Shown: one piece after another, positions 50,352 through 59,356 of the stretch
How positions within the stretch are numbered: position 1 is the first letter of the stretch
Layout: each line of letters opens with the position of its first letter
The notes under the pieces: generated by a model
Told to the model about the DNA's origin: nothing
The model's database searches: none
What the model saw: the letters and a program-made list of their open reading frames with translations, nothing else
Position numbers and translations under genes: made by a program
NCBI GenBank assembly: GCA_046331625.1
Contig: JAXLQL010000019.1
Span: 1-64,000 of the forward strand
Source of the DNA: JAXLQL01 sp046331625
GTDB lineage: Bacteria > Acidobacteriota > Terriglobia > Bryobacterales > Bryobacteraceae
Direction: 5' to 3'
Length of the DNA: 64,000 bases

Positions 50352-52781
50352 TCAGTGGTTGAACAGGAACTCTTTGCTCGTGAGCATCGCCCACACCATG
50401 TCTTCCATCGCCTGCCGCTTGGCATCTTTCGCGGCTTCGGGACTCTTGCCCGACTCGCGCGCCTTCGCCAGCGCCTCGAGGATCGACTTCTTCTCCTCCG
50501 CCGCCGGATACCGCCCGAACGCCGAGAGCGTCAACTGCTCCACCACGCGCGCGTCAGAGAGCCCGATCTTCTGGAACAGAGCGACGTAGCCATTCGGATC
50601 ACTCAGCTTCTTGTTCAGCGTGTCGCCATTGATCACGTGCAGGGCCTGCGCGATCGACGGATCCTGCGAGCGCTCGGCCGCATCGCAGATGATGCGCTCG
50701 GGCCGGCCAAACACGCTCAGAAACTGCGACTGCACGCGCACATCGGGAAGCTGTAGCGCGCGCGTTCCCGCCGGATATCCGCCAAACGTGGCGGGAATGC
50801 CCGTCACCTGCGACATCGCATCCAGGATCACTTCGCCAGGCAAGCGCTTCACAATGTACTTCGAGTAGAAGATGTTGTCGGCCTGATTGGTCGCGTTGGC
50901 TTCCGATGAAAGCTGATACGTGGATGATTCGAGAATCATCCGGATCAGACGCTTGACGTCATGCCCGTGAGCGATGAAGTCTTTGCACAGCGCGTCAAAC
51001 ATCTCCTCATTCGACGCCGGGTTGGTGGCGCGTACGTCGTCCACCGGATGCGACAGGCCTCGGCCCATGATTGATCCGAACACGCGATTGACGATGTTCT
51101 TGACGAAGTACTCGTTGTCGCGCGTAAGCCAATCGGCAAAGGCGAGGCGGCGATCTTCGAGCGAGTCGAGCGGGATCGGCTTCCCATCGAGAGGTGTGGG
51201 CGGCAGCGGACGCAGCAGGCGCGGATGATTGATGTCGCCCGACGTCTTGGCGAACACCACCGTCTCTCCGGGCCGGTCTCCGTTCTTCTGGCCCACGCGC
51301 GCGAACAGGTTGGCGAATTGGTAATACTGGCGCTGCGTCCACTTCTCGAGGGGATGATTGTGGCAGCGCGCACAGGTGAGCCGCTGGCCGAGGAACGCCT
51401 GCGTCACGTTCTCGCTGAGCGCGATGGTGTCTTTGTGCAGGACGAAGTAGTTGAGCGCGCCGTTCTCACGCGACGAGCCCGACGAAGTGAAGATTTCGCG
51501 AGCGAAGCGATCCCACGGTTTGTTCGTCTTGACCGAATCGCGGATCCAATCGTAGAACGCCCACATCGCGTTCGAACGTAGCTTGCGCGACGACACCAGC
51601 AGCAGATCGGACCATTTGTAGGCCCAGTAGTCGGCGTACTCGTCGCGATCGAGCAACTTCGCGATGAGCTTCGAACGCTTGTCTGAAGCCGTGTCCGCGA
51701 GGAACGTCTCCACTTCTTCCGGCGTGGGCAGAATGCCCGCGGCGTCGAGGTACAGGCGGCGGATGAAATCGGAATCGGACGAGCGCTTGGAAGGTACGAG
51801 ATGCAGCCCCTTCCACTTCGCCAGCGCGAACTCATCGATGAGGTTGGCGGGCTTGAAGTCTTGATAGCTCGCCGCGGTGGCTTGGTTGTCGAACGGCACC
51901 GTCACACGCGCATACAGGACCTTCGAATCGAACCACAGCGTAATCGCAGCCTCGCCACGGCCGGTCGTCTTTACGAGCCCATCGTCATTCACGAGAGCCA
52001 CGCCTTCGTTCGCTGACGTGAACTTGACCCACCGCGTGACGTCTTCCGTGCGGCCGTCTGAGTAACGGGCGCGCACCACCAGTTGCTGCTCGGCGCCGGG
52101 TGCGAGCAGTGCGTTCTTGGGGTAGACTTCGAGCCCCGTCACGTCGACATCGGAGTTGGCGGGCGGACGGGTGCCGTCGGCGATCCACTCGGCCACCACG
52201 CGGTACTCGAGCGAATCGGCAGCGAAGCGCTTGCCTCCGCCGTGCGGCATCGCGAAAGTCGCCTTTTGCAGAATCAAGCTGGCGGAGGGATCGGCGAGGC
52301 TGATCCGCCGGCCTACGGATTGACGCGTAAGTGTGTCGTAGTCTACCTCGGGATCATAGCCGCGCAGTGTCAGCTTGAATCCGTTCTTGCCAGCGAAAGA
52401 ACCGTGACAGGCGCCCTGGTTGCATCCCGTCTTGGTGAGCACCGGAATCACGTGATTGCGGAATGACCAGCGGAAGGGGCGCTCCACGCCTTTGACGCGC
52501 ACCGTTGCCGAAGCGGAGCCCGAAGCCGACTTCGCGGTGATGGTCGCCTCGCCATTCGCGACGGGCGTGACCAAGCCGTTGGCGTCCACCGTGGCGACAC
52601 CAGGGTTCGAAGACGACCATTGCGAGCGCCGTGTGAGGTCCTGGTTGCCGGCGGGAGTGGTCAGTTCAGCCACCAACCGGTGGCGCGACTCGCGCGTCGC
52701 CAACTCCACCGTGCGCGGCAACACCGCCAATTGGGCGCAGACCGGCATGGAAACAAAAATAGCTAGAAATGGTTTGGTCAT
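50352..52781 (-). CDS. DUF1549/DUF1553 (PSCyt2-PSD1) secreted protein with Big_2 domain
   Basis: An 809-residue exported protein. Residues about 20-95 form a Big_2-like Ig domain (WSSSNPGVATVDANGLVTPV), followed by the CNQGACHGS segment typical of these proteins, a second Ig-like domain, the DUF1549 region (DEFALAKWKGLHLVPSKRSS, RRLYLDAAGILPT), a CARCHNHP haem-like motif and the DUF1553 region (VNRVFGSIMGRGLSHPVDDV). These are abundant in Planctomycetes and Solibacter-type genomes and are suspected to act on polysaccharides, but no reaction is proven. The usual DUF1501 partner is absent nearby. Confidence 0.88.
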   Translation of the reverse strand: MTKPFLAIFVSMPVCAQLAVLPRTVELATRESRHRLVAELTTPAGNQDLTRRSQWSSSNPGVATVDANGLVTPVANGEATITAKSASGSASATVRVKGVERPFRWSFRNHVIPVLTKTGCNQGACHGSFAGKNGFKLTLRGYDPEVDYDTLTRQSVGRRISLADPSASLILQKATFAMPHGGGKRFAADSLEYRVVAEWIADGTRPPANSDVDVTGLEVYPKNALLAPGAEQQLVVRARYSDGRTEDVTRWVKFTSANEGVALVNDDGLVKTTGRGEAAITLWFDSKVLYARVTVPFDNQATAASYQDFKPANLIDEFALAKWKGLHLVPSKRSSDSDFIRRLYLDAAGILPTPEEVETFLADTASDKRSKLIAKLLDRDEYADYWAYKWSDLLLVSSRKLRSNAMWAFYDWIRDSVKTNKPWDRFAREIFTSSGSSRENGALNYFVLHKDTIALSENVTQAFLGQRLTCARCHNHPLEKWTQRQYYQFANLFARVGQKNGDRPGETVVFAKTSGDINHPRLLRPLPPTPLDGKPIPLDSLEDRRLAFADWLTRDNEYFVKNIVNRVFGSIMGRGLSHPVDDVRATNPASNEEMFDALCKDFIAHGHDVKRLIRMILESSTYQLSSEANATNQADNIFYSKYIVKRLPGEVILDAMSQVTGIPATFGGYPAGTRALQLPDVRVQSQFLSVFGRPERIICDAAERSQDPSIAQALHVINGDTLNKKLSDPNGYVALFQKIGLSDARVVEQLTLSAFGRYPAAEEKKSILEALAKARESGKSPEAAKDAKRQAMEDMVWAMLTSKEFLFNH

Positions 52782-52895
52782 GTTCCCGGCTCGGGAGCCC
52801 CTCTCACGAGGTCCGCTCTGGAGGCTATGATATCGCGCTGCTCGGCGCCGCGCCTTGACTCTGGAACATTCCCGTAACGCTTCGAGGAAGACGTT

Positions 52896-52935
52896 GTGGG
52901 GCAGACTTCAGTCTGCGCGGGACTTCAGTCCCGCT
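52896..52935 (+). repeat. Dispersed double-hairpin repeat, copy 8
   Basis: Hairpin 1 reads GCAGACTTCAGTCTGC: both strands of the stem changed relative to the other copies (GGCT/AGCC to GACT/AGTC), so pairing is preserved. Confidence 0.9.
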
Positions 52936-52952
52936 TCCGCTGCGCTGCGACC

Positions 52953-53513
52953 CTATTTCACGTTCTGATGCGTGTCGCCAGACGTGTTCGTCACCACTTC
53001 CACCAAGCCCACCGCATCTCCCAGACTGTTGTAGACAGGAGCGAGCACCGAGATCCAACCCGGCTTCTCGCGCACCGTGAGCCGCTTGCCTTGTTCGAGC
53101 ACCGGCTTCCACGTAGCGGGCATGTCTTGGAACAACGCTCCCCACGGCCAAAACTGGCTCATCTCGTTCTGGTTCCGGATCACCACGTGCATCTTGCCGG
53201 GCTTTTGCGTGATGGGCATCCAGAGATTGACGTCCACCGCGCCGGGAGCGAGGCGCGCGAGCCGCTGCAAGGTCTTCTTGGTGAGGATGTAGGCGTTGTG
53301 GTCCACCGTGTAGTTGTCGCTCGCGCCCCATTTGTCGCGCGGATTCTCAGCAAACATTTCCGCCAAAGATTGTTTCGTCACGATCCGCTGGCACACGTCG
53401 CCATCCACCATCACCGTGGCGATGCGAGCCACCTCGTCGAGCTGCGCCGCCAGCTTGTCTTGCGCGGCCAACGGCAATGCGGCCAGCGCCAATAGCAGTG
53501 TCGTCTTGCTCAT
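52953..53513 (-). CDS. Secreted small cache-like sensory domain protein
   Basis: The 186-residue protein has a signal peptide (TLLLALAALPLAAQ) and a single domain reminiscent of periplasmic sensory folds: GWISVLAPVYNSLGDAVGLV near the end matches the last strands of cache domains. Without any signalling domain it may be a stand-alone ligand binder. It ends one base from the DUF4091 gene stop-start junction, so the two are in one transcript. Confidence 0.6.
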   Translation of the reverse strand: MSKTTLLLALAALPLAAQDKLAAQLDEVARIATVMVDGDVCQRIVTKQSLAEMFAENPRDKWGASDNYTVDHNAYILTKKTLQRLARLAPGAVDVNLWMPITQKPGKMHVVIRNQNEMSQFWPWGALFQDMPATWKPVLEQGKRLTVREKPGWISVLAPVYNSLGDAVGLVEVVTNTSGDTHQNVK

Positions 53514-53514
53514 C

Positions 53515-55296
53515 TCATCGCTCCCAAATCAGTTTGCGGACCTTCGTCCAGCCATCGGGCTCCACCTGGTTGAGCAGATTGTCGGCGGGCTTCGCCGCCT
53601 CGTCGAGATCGGGGTTGGTCATCTCGCGCGGATCGAGATCGGCCGCGCGCGGACGCACGTTCCACCACTCGTCCACCGAAGTGTCGTTGTACGCCTTCGC
53701 CACTTCGGCGCGCGGCCGCCGAATCGATTCGAGCAGAGCGATATCCTGCAGCGCATTGCGTTGGAACTTCAGCCGCACGCTCGGAATCGGCCCTTCGAGA
53801 TTGAAGCGCTCGCCCGAGTAAACCAGCGCCGTGCCGCCGCCATCAAAGTTGTACCACGGGTCCGCGCCAGGATTCACCGTCAGCCAATGCACGTAGCCGT
53901 CGACATTCCAAATCCACGTGCGCAGCGGATACTTGGTCACCGATACGGCCGGCTGCGTCACCGGCGCCGGACCCGCGTAGTGCCACACCACGTCTCCGCG
54001 CGCACGCAGCATCCGCGCGTTGGCGCGCTGCCAGCTCAGCATGCCCGAACCGAGCACCCACATCTTCACCACGCCCGCCAACTCGCGGAACTGCTGCTCC
54101 ATGCTCCACGACGAGTCGGAGCGGAAGATGAACTTCACCGGACTATCCGGCGGCACTGCCGCCTTGAGCAGCCGCGCGTACTCCTTCAAGTAGGAGTTGT
54201 CTTCGCCGAATCGGATCTCGTCGCCGTCGAACGGGAACGCCTTGTAGCGCTTCTTGTGGTTGAAGAACATCTCGAAGCGCGTGCTCGTCCAACCCTTCTC
54301 GCGGAAGTGCTTCTCCATCTCACCAACCACGTTGACGAACTCGGTTTCGTACCCAGGCTCGCCCCACCAGAGGAACTGCGCGGGCCACTCGGGATTGATG
54401 GGCAGATAGACGTACGGGATCGGCCGCTGTCCGCGCCGCGCGGACTTGAATGCCGTGCCATCGAGCAGCGGACCGTAGTGGCGATCGAACAGCTTCCAAT
54501 CGGCGATGCGGCGCGTCTTGCCCGATCCAGTCAGCGCGGGCGCGAACTCCGGCGCCACCTTGCCGCCGTGGCCGTAGCCCAGTTGGTGGAACACGCCGCG
54601 ATGCTCGTAGAACATGCGGTGGTACGCGTGGATCAGCGCGAAGTAGTCGTCGCTTTGGAAGAAGCGGTTGCCGTGCTTGGCGGCGAGCTTCGGATATTGG
54701 TCGGCGATGAACGATCCGCCGTAGGAGTTGTGATCGATGGTGATGGCGTCTTCCGGCGGGATGACGAGGTCGCGCACTTCGATGTCGAGCGTAGCCGAGA
54801 GTCCGCGATGGCCGCTGGCGCGCACCGAAGCTCGCACGTTGTAGTGGCCGGGCTTGGCGTCAGGCGGGATCCAGACGTCCACCCAGAAGCCCGCCGCCGT
54901 TTGCTTGGGGACTCTGTTGTCCGGATCGGGGATGGCGCCGTCGGCCGGCGTCTTCAGCGGAACGAGCGCATCGGGATAGTAGTTCTTGTCGAAGTCGGTG
55001 AAGTGAAACCACTCGCGGAAGACGTCGAGCTTGAGCTTACCGGAGCGATCACCGAGTTCGACGTTGATTTGGTACTGGGTTGGCCGGTCCGTGACGAGGG
55101 CCAGATGGGCTGACGCGTAACCGCCGCGTGCCGCTCTGATGGTGAACAAGCGCGAGCGGTTGATGGGACCCGTGCGGTCGCGCGAGACCACTTGCCCGAA
55201 GGGGTCAGGGCGGAGGTGTTCGGGAAGGAAAACGAGGTCCGCGGCGAAGACCGGGCACACCAATGCCACGCATACTCCGAAGGTCGCCAAACGCAT
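53515..55296 (-). CDS. Secreted DUF4091-domain (GH123-like) protein
   Basis: A 593-residue exported protein (signal LATFGVCVALVCPVFA). An N-terminal beta region (ASAHLALVTDRPTQYQINVE) precedes a TIM-barrel-like domain of the glycoside hydrolase 123/DUF4091 type (HNSYGGSFIADQYPKLAAKH, EMFFNHKKRY, WIWNVDGYVHWL, DPWYNFDGGGTALVYSG). GH123 enzymes act on N-acetylgalactosaminides; the substrate here is not determinable. The ATG at 55296 is preferred to the GTG at 55314 because the signal peptide begins there. Confidence 0.82.
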   Translation of the reverse strand: MRLATFGVCVALVCPVFAADLVFLPEHLRPDPFGQVVSRDRTGPINRSRLFTIRAARGGYASAHLALVTDRPTQYQINVELGDRSGKLKLDVFREWFHFTDFDKNYYPDALVPLKTPADGAIPDPDNRVPKQTAAGFWVDVWIPPDAKPGHYNVRASVRASGHRGLSATLDIEVRDLVIPPEDAITIDHNSYGGSFIADQYPKLAAKHGNRFFQSDDYFALIHAYHRMFYEHRGVFHQLGYGHGGKVAPEFAPALTGSGKTRRIADWKLFDRHYGPLLDGTAFKSARRGQRPIPYVYLPINPEWPAQFLWWGEPGYETEFVNVVGEMEKHFREKGWTSTRFEMFFNHKKRYKAFPFDGDEIRFGEDNSYLKEYARLLKAAVPPDSPVKFIFRSDSSWSMEQQFRELAGVVKMWVLGSGMLSWQRANARMLRARGDVVWHYAGPAPVTQPAVSVTKYPLRTWIWNVDGYVHWLTVNPGADPWYNFDGGGTALVYSGERFNLEGPIPSVRLKFQRNALQDIALLESIRRPRAEVAKAYNDTSVDEWWNVRPRAADLDPREMTNPDLDEAAKPADNLLNQVEPDGWTKVRKLIWER

Positions 55297-55366
55297 CGGT
55301 CCGTAGGTTACCACTCCGGGCGCGATCCGGTCAGGGCAAGTACCATGCCGGTTCTAGTACCGTGAA

Positions 55367-55520
55367 ATGTTTCGAACATCCTTTGATTGACCTGTTCGCG
55401 GCCGCCGCACGCGGCGGAACACGCGCTGGACTGCGTCCGCTACTGAAGCCGCGGGTGTCAGCAAGCGCTGCCGCGAACTCCCGCCTCGGTCCGCGGGATC
55501 TCCTTCCGGTCGCACCTGTG
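55367..55520. repeat. Imperfect partial duplicate of the 3' end of the downstream gene
   Basis: ATGTTTCGAACATCC at 55367 recurs at 55535, and GATCTCCTTCCGGT at 55497 recurs at 55645. The intervening parts differ in length (offsets 168 and 148). On the minus strand this duplicates the last ~45 codons of the gene at 55525-56271 after its stop codon, as an untranslated tail copy. Confidence 0.65.
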
Positions 55521-55524
55521 AAGG

Positions 55525-56271
55525 CTACTTCGATATGTTTCGAACATCCCCTGAAAGATTTGTTCGCTCCCATCGGACTCTGCGAAAGAACCTTTCGCTG
55601 TCCACGTGGCATCCTGGGCCGAACTCTCCGGCCTCGATCCGCGCGATCTCCTTCCGGTTGCACTGACGCTTGGAGTCGACCGCAATCATGGTCCACCCCA
55701 CCGTTTGAAAGGCGGGCACCCGTTTGCCACTCCGCACCTCGACAATTTCATAAGGATCGCGCTCGTGGAATTTCAGCTCGAACCAGAGTCCGTCTTTCTT
55801 GGCATATGCGTGGCCCGCCTGAAGCGCCACGAAGTTGCGCTCCTTCGCCATCTCCTCGCGCTGCGGCGCCGGTTTGCGCCGAAGCAGAATCCCCGTGCGA
55901 GGATGCACGTACAGATCCGTGCGGCGCGGCCAGCAGTCATGCTCGTTCGGCAGGTCCACGAAATCGGGCACATGCTGCAACACATGAGCGCCGATCACCG
56001 AGCGCCGATCAATCCCCTGACAGATCTCGCTGTAGACCTTGTCCCACGGCCGGCCCACTTGATTCACCAAGTAGTTGCGCAACGGACCCAGGTGTTCGTT
56101 GAACGATTTCTTCTTTTCGAAACGTGGCGCGCGGCGTGGACCACTATCGTAGTCTTCCCCCTGCTCGGCGACGTGCCGAACAGAGACCGAGCCGCCGGTC
56201 TTGACGGGCTGTGCCCAACTGCGGCCAGAGCGCGGCCGCTCGACAATGACTTTGTGCATGTCGGAACGCAT
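55525..56271 (-). CDS. Conserved hypothetical protein (unknown function)
   Basis: The 248-residue protein begins MRSDMHKVIVERPRSGRSWA and contains KKSFNEHLGPLRNYLVNQVG, then RPWDKVYSEICQGID and LYVHPRTGILLRR. Proteins with this MHKVIVERPR start and GRPW-KVYSE segment occur in Acidobacteriota, Planctomycetes and Myxococcota, but no function is known. The ATG at 56271 is favoured over the longer frame because of the conserved opening. Its 3' end is duplicated downstream (55367-55520), and an insertion element lies 146 bases upstream. Confidence 0.7.
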   Translation of the reverse strand: MRSDMHKVIVERPRSGRSWAQPVKTGGSVSVRHVAEQGEDYDSGPRRAPRFEKKKSFNEHLGPLRNYLVNQVGRPWDKVYSEICQGIDRRSVIGAHVLQHVPDFVDLPNEHDCWPRRTDLYVHPRTGILLRRKPAPQREEMAKERNFVALQAGHAYAKKDGLWFELKFHERDPYEIVEVRSGKRVPAFQTVGWTMIAVDSKRQCNRKEIARIEAGEFGPGCHVDSERFFRRVRWERTNLSGDVRNISK

Positions 56272-56416
56272 GGTAACTCCTGATGAAAGAATCAGGCCGA
56301 TGCGAAGCGTTCCGAACGGAGAAACGCGACGCACCGGCTACGGTAGCTGGCGTAGTTGTCGCATGACTCCAACAGAATACACCACAACAAAGTGGTGCGC
56401 AAATGATTTTTTGCCC

Positions 56417-58455
56417 TAGCCTGACTTTCGCAGTTCGACAGGGGCAACAGCGATTTTGAGCCGGATCGTGGGAGCAACCTCAGTGGGGTCAACAACGCAG
56501 TTCTCCAAGAGGGTTGTAGTGAAGACCTACCCTCTTCCCTGGAAAGACGAAATCTGGCATTCTGCTGATACTTGTTCCTTCGCAGCATAGTTCGCAAGAA
56601 AGACGGCAAAGAGCACCGCTACTACAGCGTGGTGGAAAACCAGCGCGTCAGCGGCAACAAGGTGGAGCAGCGGACAGTGCTGTACTTGGGGGAAATCAAC
56701 GACACGCAACAAGCTGCCTGGCGCAAAACGCTGGAGGTGTTCGACGAGAGTCGGCAAGGCTATCGCAACCTGAGCCTGTTTCCGGAAGACCGCGAAATTC
56801 CCAACGATGCCATCGACAGTGTGCAGGTGCGGCTGAGCGGGCTGGAGTTACAGCGGCCGCGGCCGTTCGGCAATTGCTGGCTGGCCAACGATCTGTGGAG
56901 TCAACTGGGCCTGACCGAGTTCTGGCAGAAGCGTCTGCCGGAAGGGCGGGAAGGGGTGAGTTGGGAGAAGGTGCTTCGGCTGTTGGTAGTGAACCGGCTG
57001 CTCGAGCCGGGCAGTGAGTTCCGGCTCCACCGGCATTGGTTCGTGGAGAGCGCCATGGACACGCTGCTGGGATGCGACTTCGCCGTGGCAGGCAAGGATC
57101 GTCTGTATCGCTGCCTGGATCGAATCCTGCCGTACAAGCAGGAACTGTTCGTTTGGCTGAAACAGAAATGGGCCGACCTGTTTCACGCTGACTTCGAAGT
57201 GCTGCTGTACGACCTGACCAGCACGTACTTCGAAGGCGACATGGAGCAGAGCGAGAAGGCAGTGCGCGGCTATAGCCGCGACAGCCGGCCCGACTGCGCG
57301 CAAGTGGTGATCGCCTTGATCATCACGCCGGAGGGATTCCCGCTGGCCTACGAGGTGATGAAGGGCAACACGAGTGAGCAGAAGACGCTGAAGCCATTCC
57401 TGGAGCAGATTGAGAAGAGTTACGGACAAGCGCAGCGAGTGTGGGTGATGGATCGGGGGATACCGACCGAGGCGGCGCTGGCGCACATGAGGGAACGCGG
57501 CGTGTCGTACCTGGTGGGTACACCGAAGGGACGCATCAACCAGCACGAGAAGAAATGGCTGACCCTGCCTTGGCAGAAAGTGCGTGAGTCGGTGCAGGTG
57601 AAGCTGTACGAGCATGATCAAGAGTTGTACGTGCTGGCGCGCAGTGATGGAAGGCAAGCCAAAGAGATCGCGATCCGGCGCAAGCGCCTGGCGCGGCTGC
57701 TGCGCAAGCTGAGGGCGATGCGGAGGAGTTTGCCTTCGCGCGATCAACTGCTATTGCGGGTGGGTGCAGCCAAGAAGGAGGCCGGGCGCGCCTTCGGCTT
57801 CGTGAAGCTGACGCTGCCCGCGGCGGGGCAGGCGGTCACGCGCGAATCGTTTCGCTTTCACGTGGACAAGGAGAAGCTGCGGCAAGCCGAGCAACGCGAT
57901 GGTCACTATCTGCTGCGCTCCAATCTGACCGCGGAAGATCCGGCAGTGCTGTGGACGCGCTACATCCAACTGACGCAGATCGAGGCAGCGTTTCGCTCGT
58001 TGAAGAGTGACTTGGGATTGCGGCCGATCTATCACCAACTGGACCATCGCATCGAGGCGCACATTCTGGTCGCGTTTCTGGCCTACTGTCTACAGGTGAC
58101 GTTGAAGAGTCAGTTGCAGCTTCGTGCGCCGGGGTTATCGCCGGCGGCTGTGCTGGAGAAGCTGGCGACGATTCAAATGATCGACGTGTGTATTCCGACT
58201 TGTGATGGGCGGTGGTTGGTGCTGCCGCGCTATACGCAACCGGCCAAGGATCTCCAGATCCTGATGCACCAGTTGCGGATCGTGTTGCCCACCCAGCCAC
58301 CTCCGCGCATCACTGCTGAAGTGCCGCCGTTGGCTGGCAACGAGTCTCCCACGGGCACTCTGCAGCTCGTTTTGTAGTGAAGACCTTTGAGATGCCCCTG
58401 CTGATTTCACAGGGCTTACCCGCCTGCTACCCCACGAACTGCGAAAGTCAGGCTA
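56417..58455 (+). mobile_element. IS1634/IS4-type insertion sequence
   Basis: A 2039-base element bounded by perfect 21-base inverted repeats: 56417-56437 (TAGCCTGACTTTCGCAGTTC plus one) and 58435-58455. It encodes one DDE transposase. No target-site duplication is evident in the immediate flanks. A 14-base direct repeat (TGTAGTGAAGACCT) occurs inside both ends, near 56515 and 58373. The element looks intact. Confidence 0.88.
56572..58377 (+). CDS. IS1634-family transposase
   Basis: The 601-residue DDE transposase starts at a TTG (MFLRSIVRKKDGKEHRYY, the common opening of this family). Catalytic acids appear in YDLTSTYFEG (first Asp), VMDRGIPTE (second Asp) and LTQIEAAFRSLKSDLGL (Glu of the YREK-like region). 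The C-terminal HILVAFLAYCL is typical. No stop or frameshift interrupts it, so the element may be active. Confidence 0.92.
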   Translation: MFLRSIVRKKDGKEHRYYSVVENQRVSGNKVEQRTVLYLGEINDTQQAAWRKTLEVFDESRQGYRNLSLFPEDREIPNDAIDSVQVRLSGLELQRPRPFGNCWLANDLWSQLGLTEFWQKRLPEGREGVSWEKVLRLLVVNRLLEPGSEFRLHRHWFVESAMDTLLGCDFAVAGKDRLYRCLDRILPYKQELFVWLKQKWADLFHADFEVLLYDLTSTYFEGDMEQSEKAVRGYSRDSRPDCAQVVIALIITPEGFPLAYEVMKGNTSEQKTLKPFLEQIEKSYGQAQRVWVMDRGIPTEAALAHMRERGVSYLVGTPKGRINQHEKKWLTLPWQKVRESVQVKLYEHDQELYVLARSDGRQAKEIAIRRKRLARLLRKLRAMRRSLPSRDQLLLRVGAAKKEAGRAFGFVKLTLPAAGQAVTRESFRFHVDKEKLRQAEQRDGHYLLRSNLTAEDPAVLWTRYIQLTQIEAAFRSLKSDLGLRPIYHQLDHRIEAHILVAFLAYCLQVTLKSQLQLRAPGLSPAAVLEKLATIQMIDVCIPTCDGRWLVLPRYTQPAKDLQILMHQLRIVLPTQPPPRITAEVPPLAGNESPTGTLQLVL

Positions 58456-58470
58456 ACGCGGCTGCGAACC

Positions 58471-59277
58471 CTATCGCCCAGCGGCGAGCGCGGCCGCTGC
58501 GGCGTCTGGACGCAACTGGTCCAGGTTCGCCTGATAGCGGATCCAATAGTCTGCGTGAAGCGTGGGCGCCAACCATGGTTGCCGGTCAAAGAGTTCGCGG
58601 AAGCGCGGGTGCGCATACAGGATAACGCAGTCGCGCGGATTTTCGTTCAGTGAACGTTCGATGTTGGCGATGACGCGTTCGAGCACTTCGCCATCGAATG
58701 GATCGTAGAAATAGAGCACCAGCGGCGCGGGCGGCAGATCGAATTCCGTGGCATCACCCAGCGTGGACCGCACCCGTTTGCAAGCCGGCTCGCCGCGATA
58801 GCGCTTCAGGTTCTCGACTGCGATTGCGTGGAGGTCCTCGGCGAATTCGACGCCCGTCACGTCGCGGAACGGATACTCCGACGCCATCATCAGCGCGCGG
58901 CCTTTTCCCGATCCGAAATCGACGAATGAGTACTCGGCGAACCGGACGCCAGCCGCGTCCATCATCGCGTGGAAGTGCTCCGGGTCGATGCCCTTGTAGT
59001 ACTGCGAGTAGACCACGTTGGGGCTCGACACGCGCAGCCTGCCGGGATTGAGGTGGCCGCTGGTGTCGACGCCATGCACGCGGTCGAACTCGCACTGCTC
59101 ATTCCGTTCGGTCGCGCGGAACGGATTGTACCAGCGGACCGTAGCGCGTGCGAGATCCCAGACGCGGCGCGCGGCAGCGCCCAAGCCCTGCGCTCGCCCG
59201 AGATCGACCACTTCACCCGCCACGCGCCGAGCCGTGTGCGCTTTGAACCGAACCATGCTGACGGCAGTCGATAACAC
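58471..59277 (-). CDS. Class I SAM-dependent methyltransferase
   Basis: The 268-residue protein has motif I FVDFGSGKGRALMMAS (118-133), an acidic GVEFAEDLH motif, and DLPPAPLVLYFYDPF (motif III/IV region). An N-terminal ~90 residues precede the Rossmann domain and include YNPFRATERNEQCEF. No substrate-specific motif is apparent. It lies between the IS and pyk. Confidence 0.82.
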   Translation of the reverse strand: MLSTAVSMVRFKAHTARRVAGEVVDLGRAQGLGAAARRVWDLARATVRWYNPFRATERNEQCEFDRVHGVDTSGHLNPGRLRVSSPNVVYSQYYKGIDPEHFHAMMDAAGVRFAEYSFVDFGSGKGRALMMASEYPFRDVTGVEFAEDLHAIAVENLKRYRGEPACKRVRSTLGDATEFDLPPAPLVLYFYDPFDGEVLERVIANIERSLNENPRDCVILYAHPRFRELFDRQPWLAPTLHADYWIRYQANLDQLRPDAAAAALAAGR

Positions 59278-59356
59278 GATGCCCTCCCGGACTGGAAACG
59301 ACGTTCCGAAGCCCGAGTATAAGTGCTTTGCCGCCTGAAATCGAGGGCCGCGAGTA

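Noticed and set aside
50146..50394. N-terminal extension of the cytochrome-WD40 protein
   Set aside because: The extension translates two dispersed repeats (GTEVPRRLKPA twice) and would precede the signal peptide.
53314..55113. A 599-codon plus-strand open frame
   Set aside because: It lies antisense to the DUF4091 gene, is Arg/His-rich and has no domain or signal; it reflects GC-rich codon bias.
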